Origin: Kordia jejudonensis
GTDB taxonomy: Bacteria > Bacteroidota > Bacteroidia > Flavobacteriales > Flavobacteriaceae
Length of the DNA stretch: 64,000 bases
Assembly (NCBI RefSeq): GCF_001005315.1
Contig: NZ_LBMG01000002.1
Span: 1 to 64,000 of the forward strand
Reading direction: 5' to 3'
Shown here: positions 50,110 through 58,512 of the stretch, in pieces
Layout: each line of letters opens with the position of its first letter
How positions within the stretch are numbered: the stretch's first letter is position 1
Program-made: the position numbers and the translations under genes
The notes under the pieces: generated by a model
The model's database searches: none
Told to the model about the DNA's origin: nothing
The model's input: only the letters and a program-made list of their open reading frames with translations

Positions 50110-50664
50110 TTACTTTTTTACTCTTTTTTCATTTTGCTTTACAAAACTTGCCCAGCCTGAATAATTTTTTCCAATTTCTACTTTACCTTGATTGTAAAAG
50201 TGACAAACTGCAGCTGCCAAGCCATCTGTAGAATCTAAGTTTTTTGGCAATGTTTTTAAACCCAATAAGCTTTGTAACATTTTGGCAACTTGCTCTTTGC
50301 TTGCATTTCCATTTCCTGTGATTGCCATTTTTATTTTTTTGGGAGAATATTCTGTGATAGGAACTTCTCGCGATAAACCAGCCGCCATGGCAACACCTTG
50401 AGCGCGTCCAAGTTTTAGCATTGATTGTACGTTTTTACCAAAAAAAGGCGCTTCAATAGCAATCTCGTCAGGATGATAGGTGTCAATCAGTTCAATGGTT
50501 CGTTCAAATATTAATTTTAACTTCAAATAATGATCTGAATATTTTTGTAATTGAAGTTCATTGAGTTGTAAAAACTGCATCTTCTTCCCTACAATTTTTA
50601 TCAAACCAAAACCCATAATTGTCGTTCCTGGATCAATTCCTAATATGATTTTTTCTGTCTTCAA
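50110..50664 (-). CDS. ruvC: Holliday junction resolvase RuvC
   Basis: 184 residues. It cleaves four-way junctions in recombination with RuvAB. Seen: the first catalytic Asp in ILGIDPGTTIMGFG, the Glu in AIEAPFFGKNVQS, and the last acidic residues near NLDSTDGLAAAVCHFYN. The start is TTG at 50662-50664; no ATG lies close and the family begins at this point. ruvAB are not in the window. It is divergent from the flippase-like gene at 50802. Confidence 0.93.
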   Translation of the reverse strand: MKTEKIILGIDPGTTIMGFGLIKIVGKKMQFLQLNELQLQKYSDHYLKLKLIFERTIELIDTYHPDEIAIEAPFFGKNVQSMLKLGRAQGVAMAAGLSREVPITEYSPKKIKMAITGNGNASKEQVAKMLQSLLGLKTLPKNLDSTDGLAAAVCHFYNQGKVEIGKNYSGWASFVKQNEKRVKK

Positions 50665-50801
50665 TTATTTTTTTTAGAATGTTTTTGGTAAAAATTTGAT
50701 ATTTTTCTTACAATTTTGTTAGTTTTACCTTGCTTTTAGTCTTGCGTAGTAAAAGTAATGGATTATATAAATTTATGTAACGAAATGCTTTTCTTTGCAG
50801 C

Positions 50802-51785
50802 ATGCGCTTTACGGAATCTCACAAATCTAAGCAATTCTTTGCTTTGGTCATAAAACTTGCCATAGTTATTGGAGCGACTTATTTTATATATGATAAGTTG
50901 GTTCATAACGAGCAATTGGATTTTGATATGTTTAGAGCGCAACTGAAAGCATCAAACTTTATGAATATATCTATTATTTTGATACTTTTAGTAGCTACTT
51001 TTTGCAATTGGTTTTTAGAAATTTTAAAATGGAAAACGCTTGTTTCTCATCTTAAGAAAATTTCTATTTGGGAAAGTACCGCACATTCTTTAGGTGGACT
51101 TACTGCATCTTTGTTTACACCTAATAGAGTTGGAGAATATGGCGCAAAAGCATTGTATTTTAAAAAAGCAGAACGGAAGCGAATTGTAGGTTTAAATTTT
51201 CTCGGAAACGGAGCACAATTAATCACAACAGTCGTATTTGGTATATTCGGATTTTCCTTTTTTGTGTATCAATTTCATATAGAATTGCCTTGGTATAAAA
51301 TTACCCGAATGCTCACAATTGTGGGACTTTTTGCGTTTATTTTTTTCTTAGGAACCAAGCAAAAACGATTTCAACTCAAAGGCTATTCATGGGAAAGTTT
51401 GAAAAATTTTATTCGAAATATTTCACGAGATATTCACATTAAAAATCTTAGTTTTTCAGTGGCTAGGTATTTAATTTTTTCGCATCAATTTTACTTTTTA
51501 ATATTACTTTTTAGTGTTGACATTTCATATGTAAACGCCATGAGCACTATTACAGCCATGTATTTTATTACGTCTATTATTCCGATGCTTTTTATTTTTG
51601 ATGTGGTTGTAAAAGGAAGTGTTGCTGTTTGGCTTTTTAGTTACTTACAGGTTTCTGAGTTGCATATTTTAAGCGTTGTAGCACTGATGTGGATTTTAAA
51701 TTTTGTACTTCCTAGTGGTATCGGAAGTTACTTTGTACTGAAGTTTCAACCTTCTTTTGCAGAAGATAAAACTGTCTCATTATGA
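50802..51785 (+). CDS. Multi-pass membrane protein, lysylphosphatidylglycerol-synthase-like (flippase-type)
   Basis: 327 residues with about eight membrane helices. The pattern (NISIILILLVATFCNWFLEI, GLTASLFTPNRVGEYGAKAL, SAMYF... and a C-terminal GIGSYFVLKF) matches the LPG_synthase_TM/UPF0104 family of putative flippases. In Bacteroidota such genes sit beside glycosyltransferases and act on undecaprenyl-linked or lipid sugars. The stop overlaps the next gene by 4 bp (ATGA), so translation is coupled to the glycosyltransferase. Confidence 0.82.
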   Translation: MRFTESHKSKQFFALVIKLAIVIGATYFIYDKLVHNEQLDFDMFRAQLKASNFMNISIILILLVATFCNWFLEILKWKTLVSHLKKISIWESTAHSLGGLTASLFTPNRVGEYGAKALYFKKAERKRIVGLNFLGNGAQLITTVVFGIFGFSFFVYQFHIELPWYKITRMLTIVGLFAFIFFLGTKQKRFQLKGYSWESLKNFIRNISRDIHIKNLSFSVARYLIFSHQFYFLILLFSVDISYVNAMSTITAMYFITSIIPMLFIFDVVVKGSVAVWLFSYLQVSELHILSVVALMWILNFVLPSGIGSYFVLKFQPSFAEDKTVSL

Positions 51786-52915
51786 TAGATATTCTTCTGT
51801 GTTGCAGTATTGCAATCTACATTGTCATGATTGGCTGTTTTATTGTTGGCTTTTGGAAACAACCTACAATAAAACAACAAGAACATATAAATCCTGTTGT
51901 TGATTTTTCAGTAATTATTCCTTTTCGAAATGAAGCTTCAAATTTGCCTGCTTTGCTTGAATCGATTACACAGATACAGTATCCGACGACGAAAGTTTCT
52001 TATTGGTTTATTGATGATGATTCGGAAGATGATTCAAGTGAAATTATTGAACGTTTTCAACAAGAACATCCAGAAATTAATATCTCAGTTTTAAAAAATA
52101 AACGTGTCTCTAGTTCGCCTAAAAAAGATGCCATTCGAACAGCAATTCGACAAATTAAAAGCAATTGGATCATTACGACAGATGCCGATTGTATACTTCC
52201 GACGAATTGGTTGCAACTTTTTAATCAGGAAATTTTCTTGAAACGCCCAAGAATGATTGCTGCGCCAGTTTCGTATAAAAACACAGCTTCATTTTTCTCG
52301 TATTTTCAGTTACTCGATTTTTTGAGTTTGCAAGGAACAACAATCGGAAGTTTCGGTCTAAAAGCTCCTTTCATGTGTAACGGCGCCAATTTAGCCTATC
52401 AAAAAGAAGCTTTTTTAGAAGTGCAAGGATTTGCAGGAAACGATACAATTGCCAGCGGAGACGATGTTTTTTTACTTGAAAAATTCATTAAAAAATGGCC
52501 CAATAGAATACACTATTTAAAATCGAGAGCTGTTGTTATTTATACGTTTCCAGTCGCTACGTTTTCTGAATTAATTTCACAGCGCATGCGTTGGGCTTCT
52601 AAAAGTGCAAAGTACAGTTTAGCTAGAGGAAAATTGGTTGGTGCTGTTGTTATGTTGATGAATATACTTATTTGTTTGCTTCCGTTGTTACTACTTTTTA
52701 CTAGTGTTTCTTGGCAATTGATTGTTTTGATTCTAGTCCTAAAATTTTTAGTTGATAGTCTATTATTGGCACAAACATTTCGATTTACTGGACAGAAAAT
52801 TCGATTCCTATATTTTATAATAAGTGCTTTTTTATATCCGTTTTTTACAGTTTTTGTGTTCTTGAGTTCTCTATTTACGTCATATACTTGGAAGAATAGA
52901 GCGTTTAAAATGTAA
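51782..52915 (+). CDS. Glycosyltransferase family 2
   Basis: 377 residues. An N-terminal membrane helix (SIAIYIVMIGCFIVGFW), then the GT-A fold: VDFSVIIPFRNEASNLPALL, YWFIDDDSEDDSSEI, and TTDADCILPTNWLQ (DxD-type metal site). RMRWASK is the conserved R-x-R-W signature, and two to three C-terminal membrane helices follow (VVMLMNILICLLPLLLLF). It likely makes a lipid-linked sugar or surface glycan, coupled with the flippase-like protein upstream. Confidence 0.9.
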   Translation: MIDILLCCSIAIYIVMIGCFIVGFWKQPTIKQQEHINPVVDFSVIIPFRNEASNLPALLESITQIQYPTTKVSYWFIDDDSEDDSSEIIERFQQEHPEINISVLKNKRVSSSPKKDAIRTAIRQIKSNWIITTDADCILPTNWLQLFNQEIFLKRPRMIAAPVSYKNTASFFSYFQLLDFLSLQGTTIGSFGLKAPFMCNGANLAYQKEAFLEVQGFAGNDTIASGDDVFLLEKFIKKWPNRIHYLKSRAVVIYTFPVATFSELISQRMRWASKSAKYSLARGKLVGAVVMLMNILICLLPLLLLFTSVSWQLIVLILVLKFLVDSLLLAQTFRFTGQKIRFLYFIISAFLYPFFTVFVFLSSLFTSYTWKNRAFKM

Positions 52916-52940
52916 TATTGGTTATATTTTAAAACATTCT

Positions 52941-53405
52941 TTACACTTCATGATACAACCGTGAATCGAATGCAAATTTCTGAACTTTTACGACTTTAAT
53001 TTTAGGGAAATCTACATGTCTTGGATTTAAAATATAATTAAATTCATCTCTAACAATTGCAGATGGAACTTTAAGAACAGCTTGTTTATTATATTCAACA
53101 AACTTTGTAAAAATTTCTTGTGTTTTACTATTGTATGGGAAAGTATTCCAGTTTTTGGGCAATTTTTTTAGTTCAAAAACAGAAACATCGTCTGGAATTT
53201 CGATGTGAACTAAAATTCGATCACTAGGTAAATCTTCCGTAATGTCTAAATGCATTACAACTTCTAAATACGAAAGCGAAATATGTTGTGAAGTGTATAT
53301 GGCACGCGTTCCAATTTCATTCCATCGACCGCCGATTTTTTCAGCGCCAATTCCTGAAAGCAACTCGTTTTTACGTTTTGCTCGGTCTATTCTGTATACA
53401 ATCAT
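52941..53405 (-). CDS. RES-domain toxin (second pair)
   Basis: 154 residues. RES family: VYRIDRAKRKNELLSGIGA, GGRWNEIGTRAIYTSQHISL with the conserved Arg and Tyr, and SYLEVVMHLDI with the Glu, then RDEFNYILNPRHVDFP near the C-terminus. It begins within the stop of its antitoxin (1-bp overlap). It is diverged from the toxin at 10151 and has a different antitoxin, so the two pairs are probably not cross-neutralised. Confidence 0.87.
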   Translation of the reverse strand: MIVYRIDRAKRKNELLSGIGAEKIGGRWNEIGTRAIYTSQHISLSYLEVVMHLDITEDLPSDRILVHIEIPDDVSVFELKKLPKNWNTFPYNSKTQEIFTKFVEYNKQAVLKVPSAIVRDEFNYILNPRHVDFPKIKVVKVQKFAFDSRLYHEV

Positions 53406-53818
53406 TAGGCAAAAATTCCGTAATCAATACGTCTAATTTCATCAATAACTAATTTGACGCCGTAACTTGTATCAAGGAGTGAAAATGGTGTTTGACTTCC
53501 TAAAACTTTGCTTTTTTTATTTAGCCATCGTGTGAATTTTTTTTCATCGCCGAAAACTTCAAAACCTTTTGAGTATACTTCTGCAATTTCAAATAAGCGC
53601 TCACTAACTTCTTTGTCGTAACTGTTTTTTTTAGATAATGTAGAATAGGATGCAGGAACTATTTCTGATATTTTTGTGAGTGGCAAAGCAACACGCAAAC
53701 TAAATTTTTTTAGCTGTGAACGTGTGACTCCTGTTCGTGTGGCATGAATGATTTTTAGTTTGTTTTGGGGAGAATCATTCCTGTTATCAATGTAACTTGT
53801 TAATGTAAGCGCTTCCAT
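53405..53818 (-). CDS. RES/Xre-type antitoxin (second pair)
   Basis: 137 residues, shorter than the 209-residue antitoxin at 9525 because the N-terminal extension is missing. It has the HTH part (SLRVALPLTKISEIVPASYS with TLSKK) and the C-terminal toxin-binding domain (FGDEKKFTRWLNKKSKVLGS, TPFSLLDTSYGVKLV). It precedes and overlaps the toxin gene. It is divergent from the Bax inhibitor-1 gene by about 100 bp. Confidence 0.86.
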   Translation of the reverse strand: MEALTLTSYIDNRNDSPQNKLKIIHATRTGVTRSQLKKFSLRVALPLTKISEIVPASYSTLSKKNSYDKEVSERLFEIAEVYSKGFEVFGDEKKFTRWLNKKSKVLGSQTPFSLLDTSYGVKLVIDEIRRIDYGIFA

Positions 53819-53920
53819 ATTTTAGTTATTTTACCTATAAGTATGCGTAAATTTACGAATATTTTTTCGGAGTGCTATCATTTCCTTGAATTTTTTAGTA
53901 TTTTTAACAAAAAACAACAC

Positions 53921-54667
53921 ATGAGTTTATTTGGATTATCGACTTCTAATCCTGCTTTTACAGGTTATTTCTGGAATAGTGATGGCAATAAAAAGGTACG
54001 CAAAAAAATGACACTTTCGGGTGTTGTGTTAAAATCAATTTTTTGTTTGCTGCTCGTGTGTGCTACTGCAAGTATCACATGGAAACTACATTTTGATGGT
54101 GTTGCTATAAAATGGTATACAACTGCTGGAATTATCGTAGCCATTGTATGCAGCATTTTAATTTCTGTACGTCGTGAATGGGTTGCTTGGCTCACAATTA
54201 TTTACGCATTAGCCAAAGGATTGTTTGTCGGCGGATTTAGTGCTTACATGCATGCTAGTTATCCAAATTTACCTATACAAGCTGTCATAATTACCTTGGT
54301 TACGTTTATCATAATGCTGTTACTTTTTATCACAAAAATCATCATTGTGACAAAAAAGTTTAGAAGTGTTGTAATTACAGTAACGACAACTATTTTCATC
54401 ATTTATATTGTTGCCTTTATTTTAAGCTTTTTTGGTATTCAGGTTACGTTTCTATCGAGTACTTCGTGGTTTGCAATTGCTTTTAATATAGTTGCTGCCA
54501 TTTTTGCTTCCTTGAGTTTACTGCTCGATTTTGATTACATAGATCGGTATATGGGAAAAGCTAATAAATCATACGAATGGTTTGCCACTTGGGGATTGTT
54601 GGTAACGATTATTTGGTTGTATGTAGAAGTGTTGCGCTTGCTGCGAAAATTGGCAATTCGTTTCTAA
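53921..54667 (+). CDS. Bax inhibitor-1/YccA family membrane protein
   Basis: 248 residues from the ATG at 53921; an in-frame ATG-like extension to 53843 would add a 26-residue hydrophobic-poor tail and is rejected. The sequence MSLFGLSTSNPAFTGYFWN is typical of YccA-like bacterial members. Seven membrane helices are predicted, with a central AKGLFVGGFSAYMHASYPN segment and the conserved ASLSLLLDFDYIDRYMG motif before the last helix. The family conducts or regulates calcium in related proteins; its role in bacteria is unknown. Confidence 0.88.
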   Translation: MSLFGLSTSNPAFTGYFWNSDGNKKVRKKMTLSGVVLKSIFCLLLVCATASITWKLHFDGVAIKWYTTAGIIVAIVCSILISVRREWVAWLTIIYALAKGLFVGGFSAYMHASYPNLPIQAVIITLVTFIIMLLLFITKIIIVTKKFRSVVITVTTTIFIIYIVAFILSFFGIQVTFLSSTSWFAIAFNIVAAIFASLSLLLDFDYIDRYMGKANKSYEWFATWGLLVTIIWLYVEVLRLLRKLAIRF

Positions 54668-54828
54668 TACCAGTTATGATTTGAAATTACTGTAAAAGAA
54701 AATGATGATTTTTTTCTTTATTCGAGTTTCAAAAATCAACCATAGCCGTAGCTACGTTTTCTTTTTTAAAGGAAGAAGAAAGGAAAAAAGAGCGTTTTAT
54801 TACGGTAATTTCAAGTTGTAAATGGTAT
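54667..54828. repeat. MITE-like element with ~28-bp imperfect terminal inverted repeats
   Basis: About 162 bp. The left end ATACCAGTTATGATTTGAAA continues as TTACTGTAA. The right end, reversed, is ATACCATTTACAACTTGAAA then TTACCGTAA: about 22 of 29 positions agree. The middle is AT- and purine-rich with ATCAACCATAGCCGTAGCTA. There is no ORF. Only one copy is in the window. Confidence 0.6.
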
Positions 54829-54838
54829 AAGAAAAGAA

Positions 54839-55318
54839 CTATTCTTCCACGTGTAAAATAATAGGCAAGATAAACTTTGTTGCGACCTGAATGCCGCGTT
54901 TGTTAGCTGGATAAGCTTTTGGCAAACTGTTGATACTTTCGTGAAGTATACTATCTAATGCTGGCAATTGTGCAGAAGTTAACGAGCTTTTCTGAATCTT
55001 TTCAATTTGAATTATTCCTAAAGTATCAATGTGTAAAGAAACCTGAATGGTATCGTGAATATTTTTAGAAACCACCAAATTACTGACTGATAAACGCTCG
55101 TATATTTGATCGGTTAGTGTTTGAAAAAAGCAATCTTTTTGTGCTTCTTTCTCTAAATGATCGCAACTTTCAAATGATGGAAATTCATCTACAGTATCCA
55201 AATTGATACTCTTTTTTTCTTCTGCCACTATGGTTTCTTCTTTTACAATAGTGCTATTGATGTATTCACACGAAGTGCAAACCAAAAGTAATAGACCGTA
55301 TTTCCAAAGATGTTTCAT
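54839..55318 (-). CDS. TonB-C-like domain lipoprotein
   Basis: 159 residues from the ATG at 55316-55318 (KHLWKYGLLLLVCTSCEYIN has a lipobox; the Cys is about residue 17). The body repeats the paired-Cys motif SFESCDHLEKEAQKDCFFQT (Cys-x10-Cys) seen in the proteins at 11587, 13838 and 56535, followed by SLHIDTLGIIQIEKIQKSS and SINSLPKAYPANK, a diverged TonB-C-like ending. It has no membrane helix beyond the signal and probably acts in the periplasm or outer membrane. Confidence 0.65.
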   Translation of the reverse strand: MKHLWKYGLLLLVCTSCEYINSTIVKEETIVAEEKKSINLDTVDEFPSFESCDHLEKEAQKDCFFQTLTDQIYERLSVSNLVVSKNIHDTIQVSLHIDTLGIIQIEKIQKSSLTSAQLPALDSILHESINSLPKAYPANKRGIQVATKFILPIILHVEE

Positions 55319-55377
55319 GACTGTAAATATCATGAAAAATACAACTTTTAGATATTTTGCAATAATTTTCCGTTAGA

Positions 55378-56526
55378 TTATTCTGATTTTAAATGAATTT
55401 CCTGTTTCAATTCGCTAATACGAGCTCTTGCCAGCTTTTGCATACGCAATTTTGCTGTTGGGAATTTCTTTAAAAACAGTTCATACATTTTCAGTTTTTC
55501 TTTTAAATCGGCATATAAATTATCGGCACATAAAGCAAGTTGAAATTGTGCCGCTTCATAATCTGGATTTTCGCGCAAAGCAATTTTAAAGTAGTTCATG
55601 GCTTCAGTATGTTGTTTCCGATCAAAAGCCACCAATCCTAAAATATAATAATCGCCCGAACTGTCTAACATTTTTGCTGCAATAGCTTGTGAAGCGTGAT
55701 GTTCTGCTTTTTTAATTATACCATCTTGATAGTATAATTTTGCCAATTGCGAATGGTAAAAGTAGTTTCCTGTATCGCGTTTTAAAGCTTCTTCATAATA
55801 GGCAATTGCTTTGAGAATTTTTCCAGAACGATATGCCGCAAACGCAGATTTTTCATAAACATATTGTGTTGCTTTGTTCCGATTGATGATTTTTTCAAAC
55901 CAAACTAAGGCCGTTCTATATTCCTTTAAAGCATAATGTAATTGCGCATTAAATCCTGTAATCTTCAAATCGTCAGGATTGTTTTTTAACCCAATTTTGA
56001 TAATTTCCTGTACGTTGTCAAAATTTTTACGCTCCAAATGATAAACGATCAACTTGTGAATACTTTTTTGATGCTGCGAATCCAATTGAAAAGCGGTTTC
56101 ATACGAAGTAACGTAATCTATATGTTGTAGACTTTCTTTTGCCAAACCTATTTGATAATGAAAGTTTGGATTCAGCGTGTCTTTTTGTTTTAATTTTTCA
56201 AAGATTGCTAATGATTTTTCAAACTTTCCTGTGGTAAAAACTAATTTTCCATAATCGTACAACACCAATGTATTTAGTGAATCGATTTGCAATGATTTTT
56301 CATAGTTTTCAATGGCTTTTTTACTGTTTCCTAACGCTTTGTATGCTTTTGCAATTTGAACCGTTGCATACGCTTTATTGTCTAATTTCTCGTACGCTTT
56401 AATTGCCTTGGAGTAGTTTCCAACACGATACAAACTATCTGCGGTAGATACAGATAAAGTCGGAGATTGCGCTCCGACTTTACCACTAATGATACACATA
56501 ATGTATAAAATTATTATTCTGTTCAT
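55378..56526 (-). CDS. Exported tetratricopeptide-repeat protein
   Basis: 382 residues. A signal peptide (1-19, ending KVGAQ) and then about nine TPR units. Typical repeats are AKAYKALGNSKKAIENYEKS, LNPNFHYQIGLAKESLQ and YILGLVAFDRKQHTEAMNYF. TPRs bind partner proteins; the partner is unknown. It lies 8 bp after the M56/TonB-C protein gene on the same strand, so it may work with that membrane peptidase. Confidence 0.85.
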   Translation of the reverse strand: MNRIIILYIMCIISGKVGAQSPTLSVSTADSLYRVGNYSKAIKAYEKLDNKAYATVQIAKAYKALGNSKKAIENYEKSLQIDSLNTLVLYDYGKLVFTTGKFEKSLAIFEKLKQKDTLNPNFHYQIGLAKESLQHIDYVTSYETAFQLDSQHQKSIHKLIVYHLERKNFDNVQEIIKIGLKNNPDDLKITGFNAQLHYALKEYRTALVWFEKIINRNKATQYVYEKSAFAAYRSGKILKAIAYYEEALKRDTGNYFYHSQLAKLYYQDGIIKKAEHHASQAIAAKMLDSSGDYYILGLVAFDRKQHTEAMNYFKIALRENPDYEAAQFQLALCADNLYADLKEKLKMYELFLKKFPTAKLRMQKLARARISELKQEIHLKSE

Positions 56527-56534
56527 GTTGAAAA

Positions 56535-58013
56535 TTAATTTATTTTAAACATGATTGGCAACATGTATTTTACGTTTGTAGGTTTGCCATCTTTTTCTCC
56601 TGGTATAACTCTCGGTAACGATGTAAGCACACGTTTTGTTTCTTCTACCAAATCAGGATGTGGCGCTCTTATCGAAACTTCCGATACTTCTCCGTTGGTA
56701 TCAATGATAAACTTTGCGTATATTCTATTAATTCCTTTAAGATTTAATGTTTCTGCTATCTCCACTTTGAAGTTAGCATTTACGTGACGTTGTACATTTT
56801 GACTCATACATTTTTTTAAATCTTCTTGTGTTGCTTCATTTTCACAACCTGGAAACACTGGCACTTTGTCAAGAGACTTCAAGTCAAGTGCTTCTTTTTC
56901 CAATTCGCTCATACTCGCAACCTCTTCTCTACTTTTTGTTACAGAAGCCACATATTCTTCGTAAGATTGTCCAGAAAATCTAGGACCTTCACTGCTGCTG
57001 AGTAACTTTGAAGCTTCTTTATACAATACTGTTTGTCTGTCAAATTGTTCTTCAGTTAATATATCATTTGGCTTATTTTCTTTGTGAATAGCTCCAATTT
57101 TCTCCATAATAATTTGAAGCTGTTCTTTCTTATCAGCATCACTCATAGCTTCTACTTTATCTTCAGTATCAGTAACTGTGGTATCGTCACATGATGTGTA
57201 TAATAAGGAAACAATGAATACTGGAACTAATACCAAGTATTTTAATTTTAAAATTTGACGGGATTTTTGTTTTGTTAACATAATGATTCGTTTTTTAATT
57301 AATGAATGTTTAAAGAATTGATTGGTAAACGAAAAATGCTGGGTTTGAAAGACTTCAGCCAACAATTTTTCATAATAATCGGATGTATTATTTTCTTTTA
57401 CTACAGAAGCATCGGCAATGTATTCATGCACTTCTGAGATACGTTTTTGATAGATATAGACTAACGGATTGAACCAACACAGAATGCGTAAAAGTTCAAA
57501 ATATAATAAGTCGAGTGAGTGTTTTTCACGAATGTGAACCAACTCGTGTGAAAGAATATCTTGTAGTTTTTCTTCTTGAATATCGCTTCCGATAAATACA
57601 AAATTGAAGATGGAAAATGCTGCGGTACTGTTCGGTATTTTGATGATATTGTAATTTCCTTTACGGACAACAATTCCTTTTAATTTTAATCGGATTAATT
57701 GTACAATTTTGTAGATAAATAGTACACTACTCACTCCAATTCCTATGATGAGATACCAATTCCAAGATGGCGCAATAACCTCAACTGCTTTTCCTGGTGT
57801 TAGTACAATTTCTGGCAACAAGATGATATATTCTTGCGGAACTGCATTTTGAAAACTCTGAATTTTTATAAATGGCAGTGCAAATGAAATCAGCGAGGAA
57901 AAAATTAAATACACTCTGTTCCACTGGAAAAAGGTTTCTTTTTTAAGAAATAGATCATACGCTACTAAAAATAGCAACTGAAACGCAACAACTTGAATGA
58001 GATATTGTATCAT
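56535..58013 (-). CDS. M56 family metallopeptidase with C-terminal TonB-C-like domain
   Basis: 492 residues. BlaR1/MecR1-like N-terminus: helices at about 2-18, 34-52 and 88-106, then LSHELVHIREKHSLD (HELVH zinc site), CWFNPLVYIYQ and EVHEYIADASV (third-ligand Glu). A helix near 255-275 crosses the membrane. The extracytoplasmic part ends in a TonB-C-like domain with FPGCENEATQEDLKKCMS (Cys-x11-Cys) and YAKFIIDTNGEVSEVSIRAP. The second residue pair replaces the proline-rich tail of the first system at 35222. Operon with BlaI (4-bp overlap) and TPR protein. Confidence 0.87.
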   Translation of the reverse strand: MIQYLIQVVAFQLLFLVAYDLFLKKETFFQWNRVYLIFSSLISFALPFIKIQSFQNAVPQEYIILLPEIVLTPGKAVEVIAPSWNWYLIIGIGVSSVLFIYKIVQLIRLKLKGIVVRKGNYNIIKIPNSTAAFSIFNFVFIGSDIQEEKLQDILSHELVHIREKHSLDLLYFELLRILCWFNPLVYIYQKRISEVHEYIADASVVKENNTSDYYEKLLAEVFQTQHFSFTNQFFKHSLIKKRIIMLTKQKSRQILKLKYLVLVPVFIVSLLYTSCDDTTVTDTEDKVEAMSDADKKEQLQIIMEKIGAIHKENKPNDILTEEQFDRQTVLYKEASKLLSSSEGPRFSGQSYEEYVASVTKSREEVASMSELEKEALDLKSLDKVPVFPGCENEATQEDLKKCMSQNVQRHVNANFKVEIAETLNLKGINRIYAKFIIDTNGEVSEVSIRAPHPDLVEETKRVLTSLPRVIPGEKDGKPTNVKYMLPIMFKIN

Positions 58014-58378
58014 GATTTCTTTTTATTTTTTTCAACTTCCTTTAATATTTCTTCTAATTCTGAAGTATTGATATCATTTTTCTTCATAAAAAACGACACC
58101 ATACTTTTAAACGAACCTTCAAAATAACCATTGACTAATTTTGAAATAGACTGATTGCTATATTCCGATTGTGCCAATAATGGAAAATACACATGTCCTT
58201 TTCCTACCTTTTCATAACCGACAAATCCTTTGCTTTCTAAAATTCTAACTATAGTAGAAACCGTATTGTACGCAGGTGTTGAACCTTCAAAATTTTCAAT
58301 GATGGTTTTTACATTTGCTTTTTCTAGTTTCCACAGAATTTGCATGATTTCTTCTTCCGCCTTCGTTAATTGCTTCAT
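58010..58378 (-). CDS. BlaI/MecI/CopY-family repressor (second system)
   Basis: 122 residues from the ATG at 58376-58378 (a TTG two codons upstream is unlikely). Winged helix: TKAEEEIMQILWKLEKANVK, TPAYNTVSTIVRILESKGFV (recognition helix), VGKGHVYFPLL (wing), then C-terminal dimerisation helix (INTSELEEILKEVEKNKKK). It is diverged from the repressor at 34854. Three AACTAA-N4-TTAGTT palindromes directly upstream (58396-58460) are the likely operators. The stop overlaps the M56 start by 4 bp. Confidence 0.9.
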   Translation of the reverse strand: MKQLTKAEEEIMQILWKLEKANVKTIIENFEGSTPAYNTVSTIVRILESKGFVGYEKVGKGHVYFPLLAQSEYSNQSISKLVNGYFEGSFKSMVSFFMKKNDINTSELEEILKEVEKNKKKS

Positions 58379-58395
58379 TTTCAATTGTATTTTTC

Positions 58396-58460
58396 AACTA
58401 AATTATTAGTTCTATGCAACAAATATAACTAAATATTTAGTTTAAACTAATTTTTTAGTT
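58396..58460. promoter_or_regulatory. Three BlaI-type palindromic operators between divergent genes
   Basis: AACTAAATTATTAGTT (58396-58411), AACTAAATATTTAGTT (58427-58442; perfectly palindromic) and AACTAATTTTTTAGTT (58445-58460). All share AACTAA-N4-TTAGTT. They lie between blaI (minus) and the DUF456 gene (plus), so binding could control both. The sequence differs from the CTACA operators of the first system. Confidence 0.75.
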
Positions 58461-58512
58461 CAAAAAAATGTAACAATTTTTAGTTGCCTGCGTCTTACTT
58501 AAAAAAATAGCA

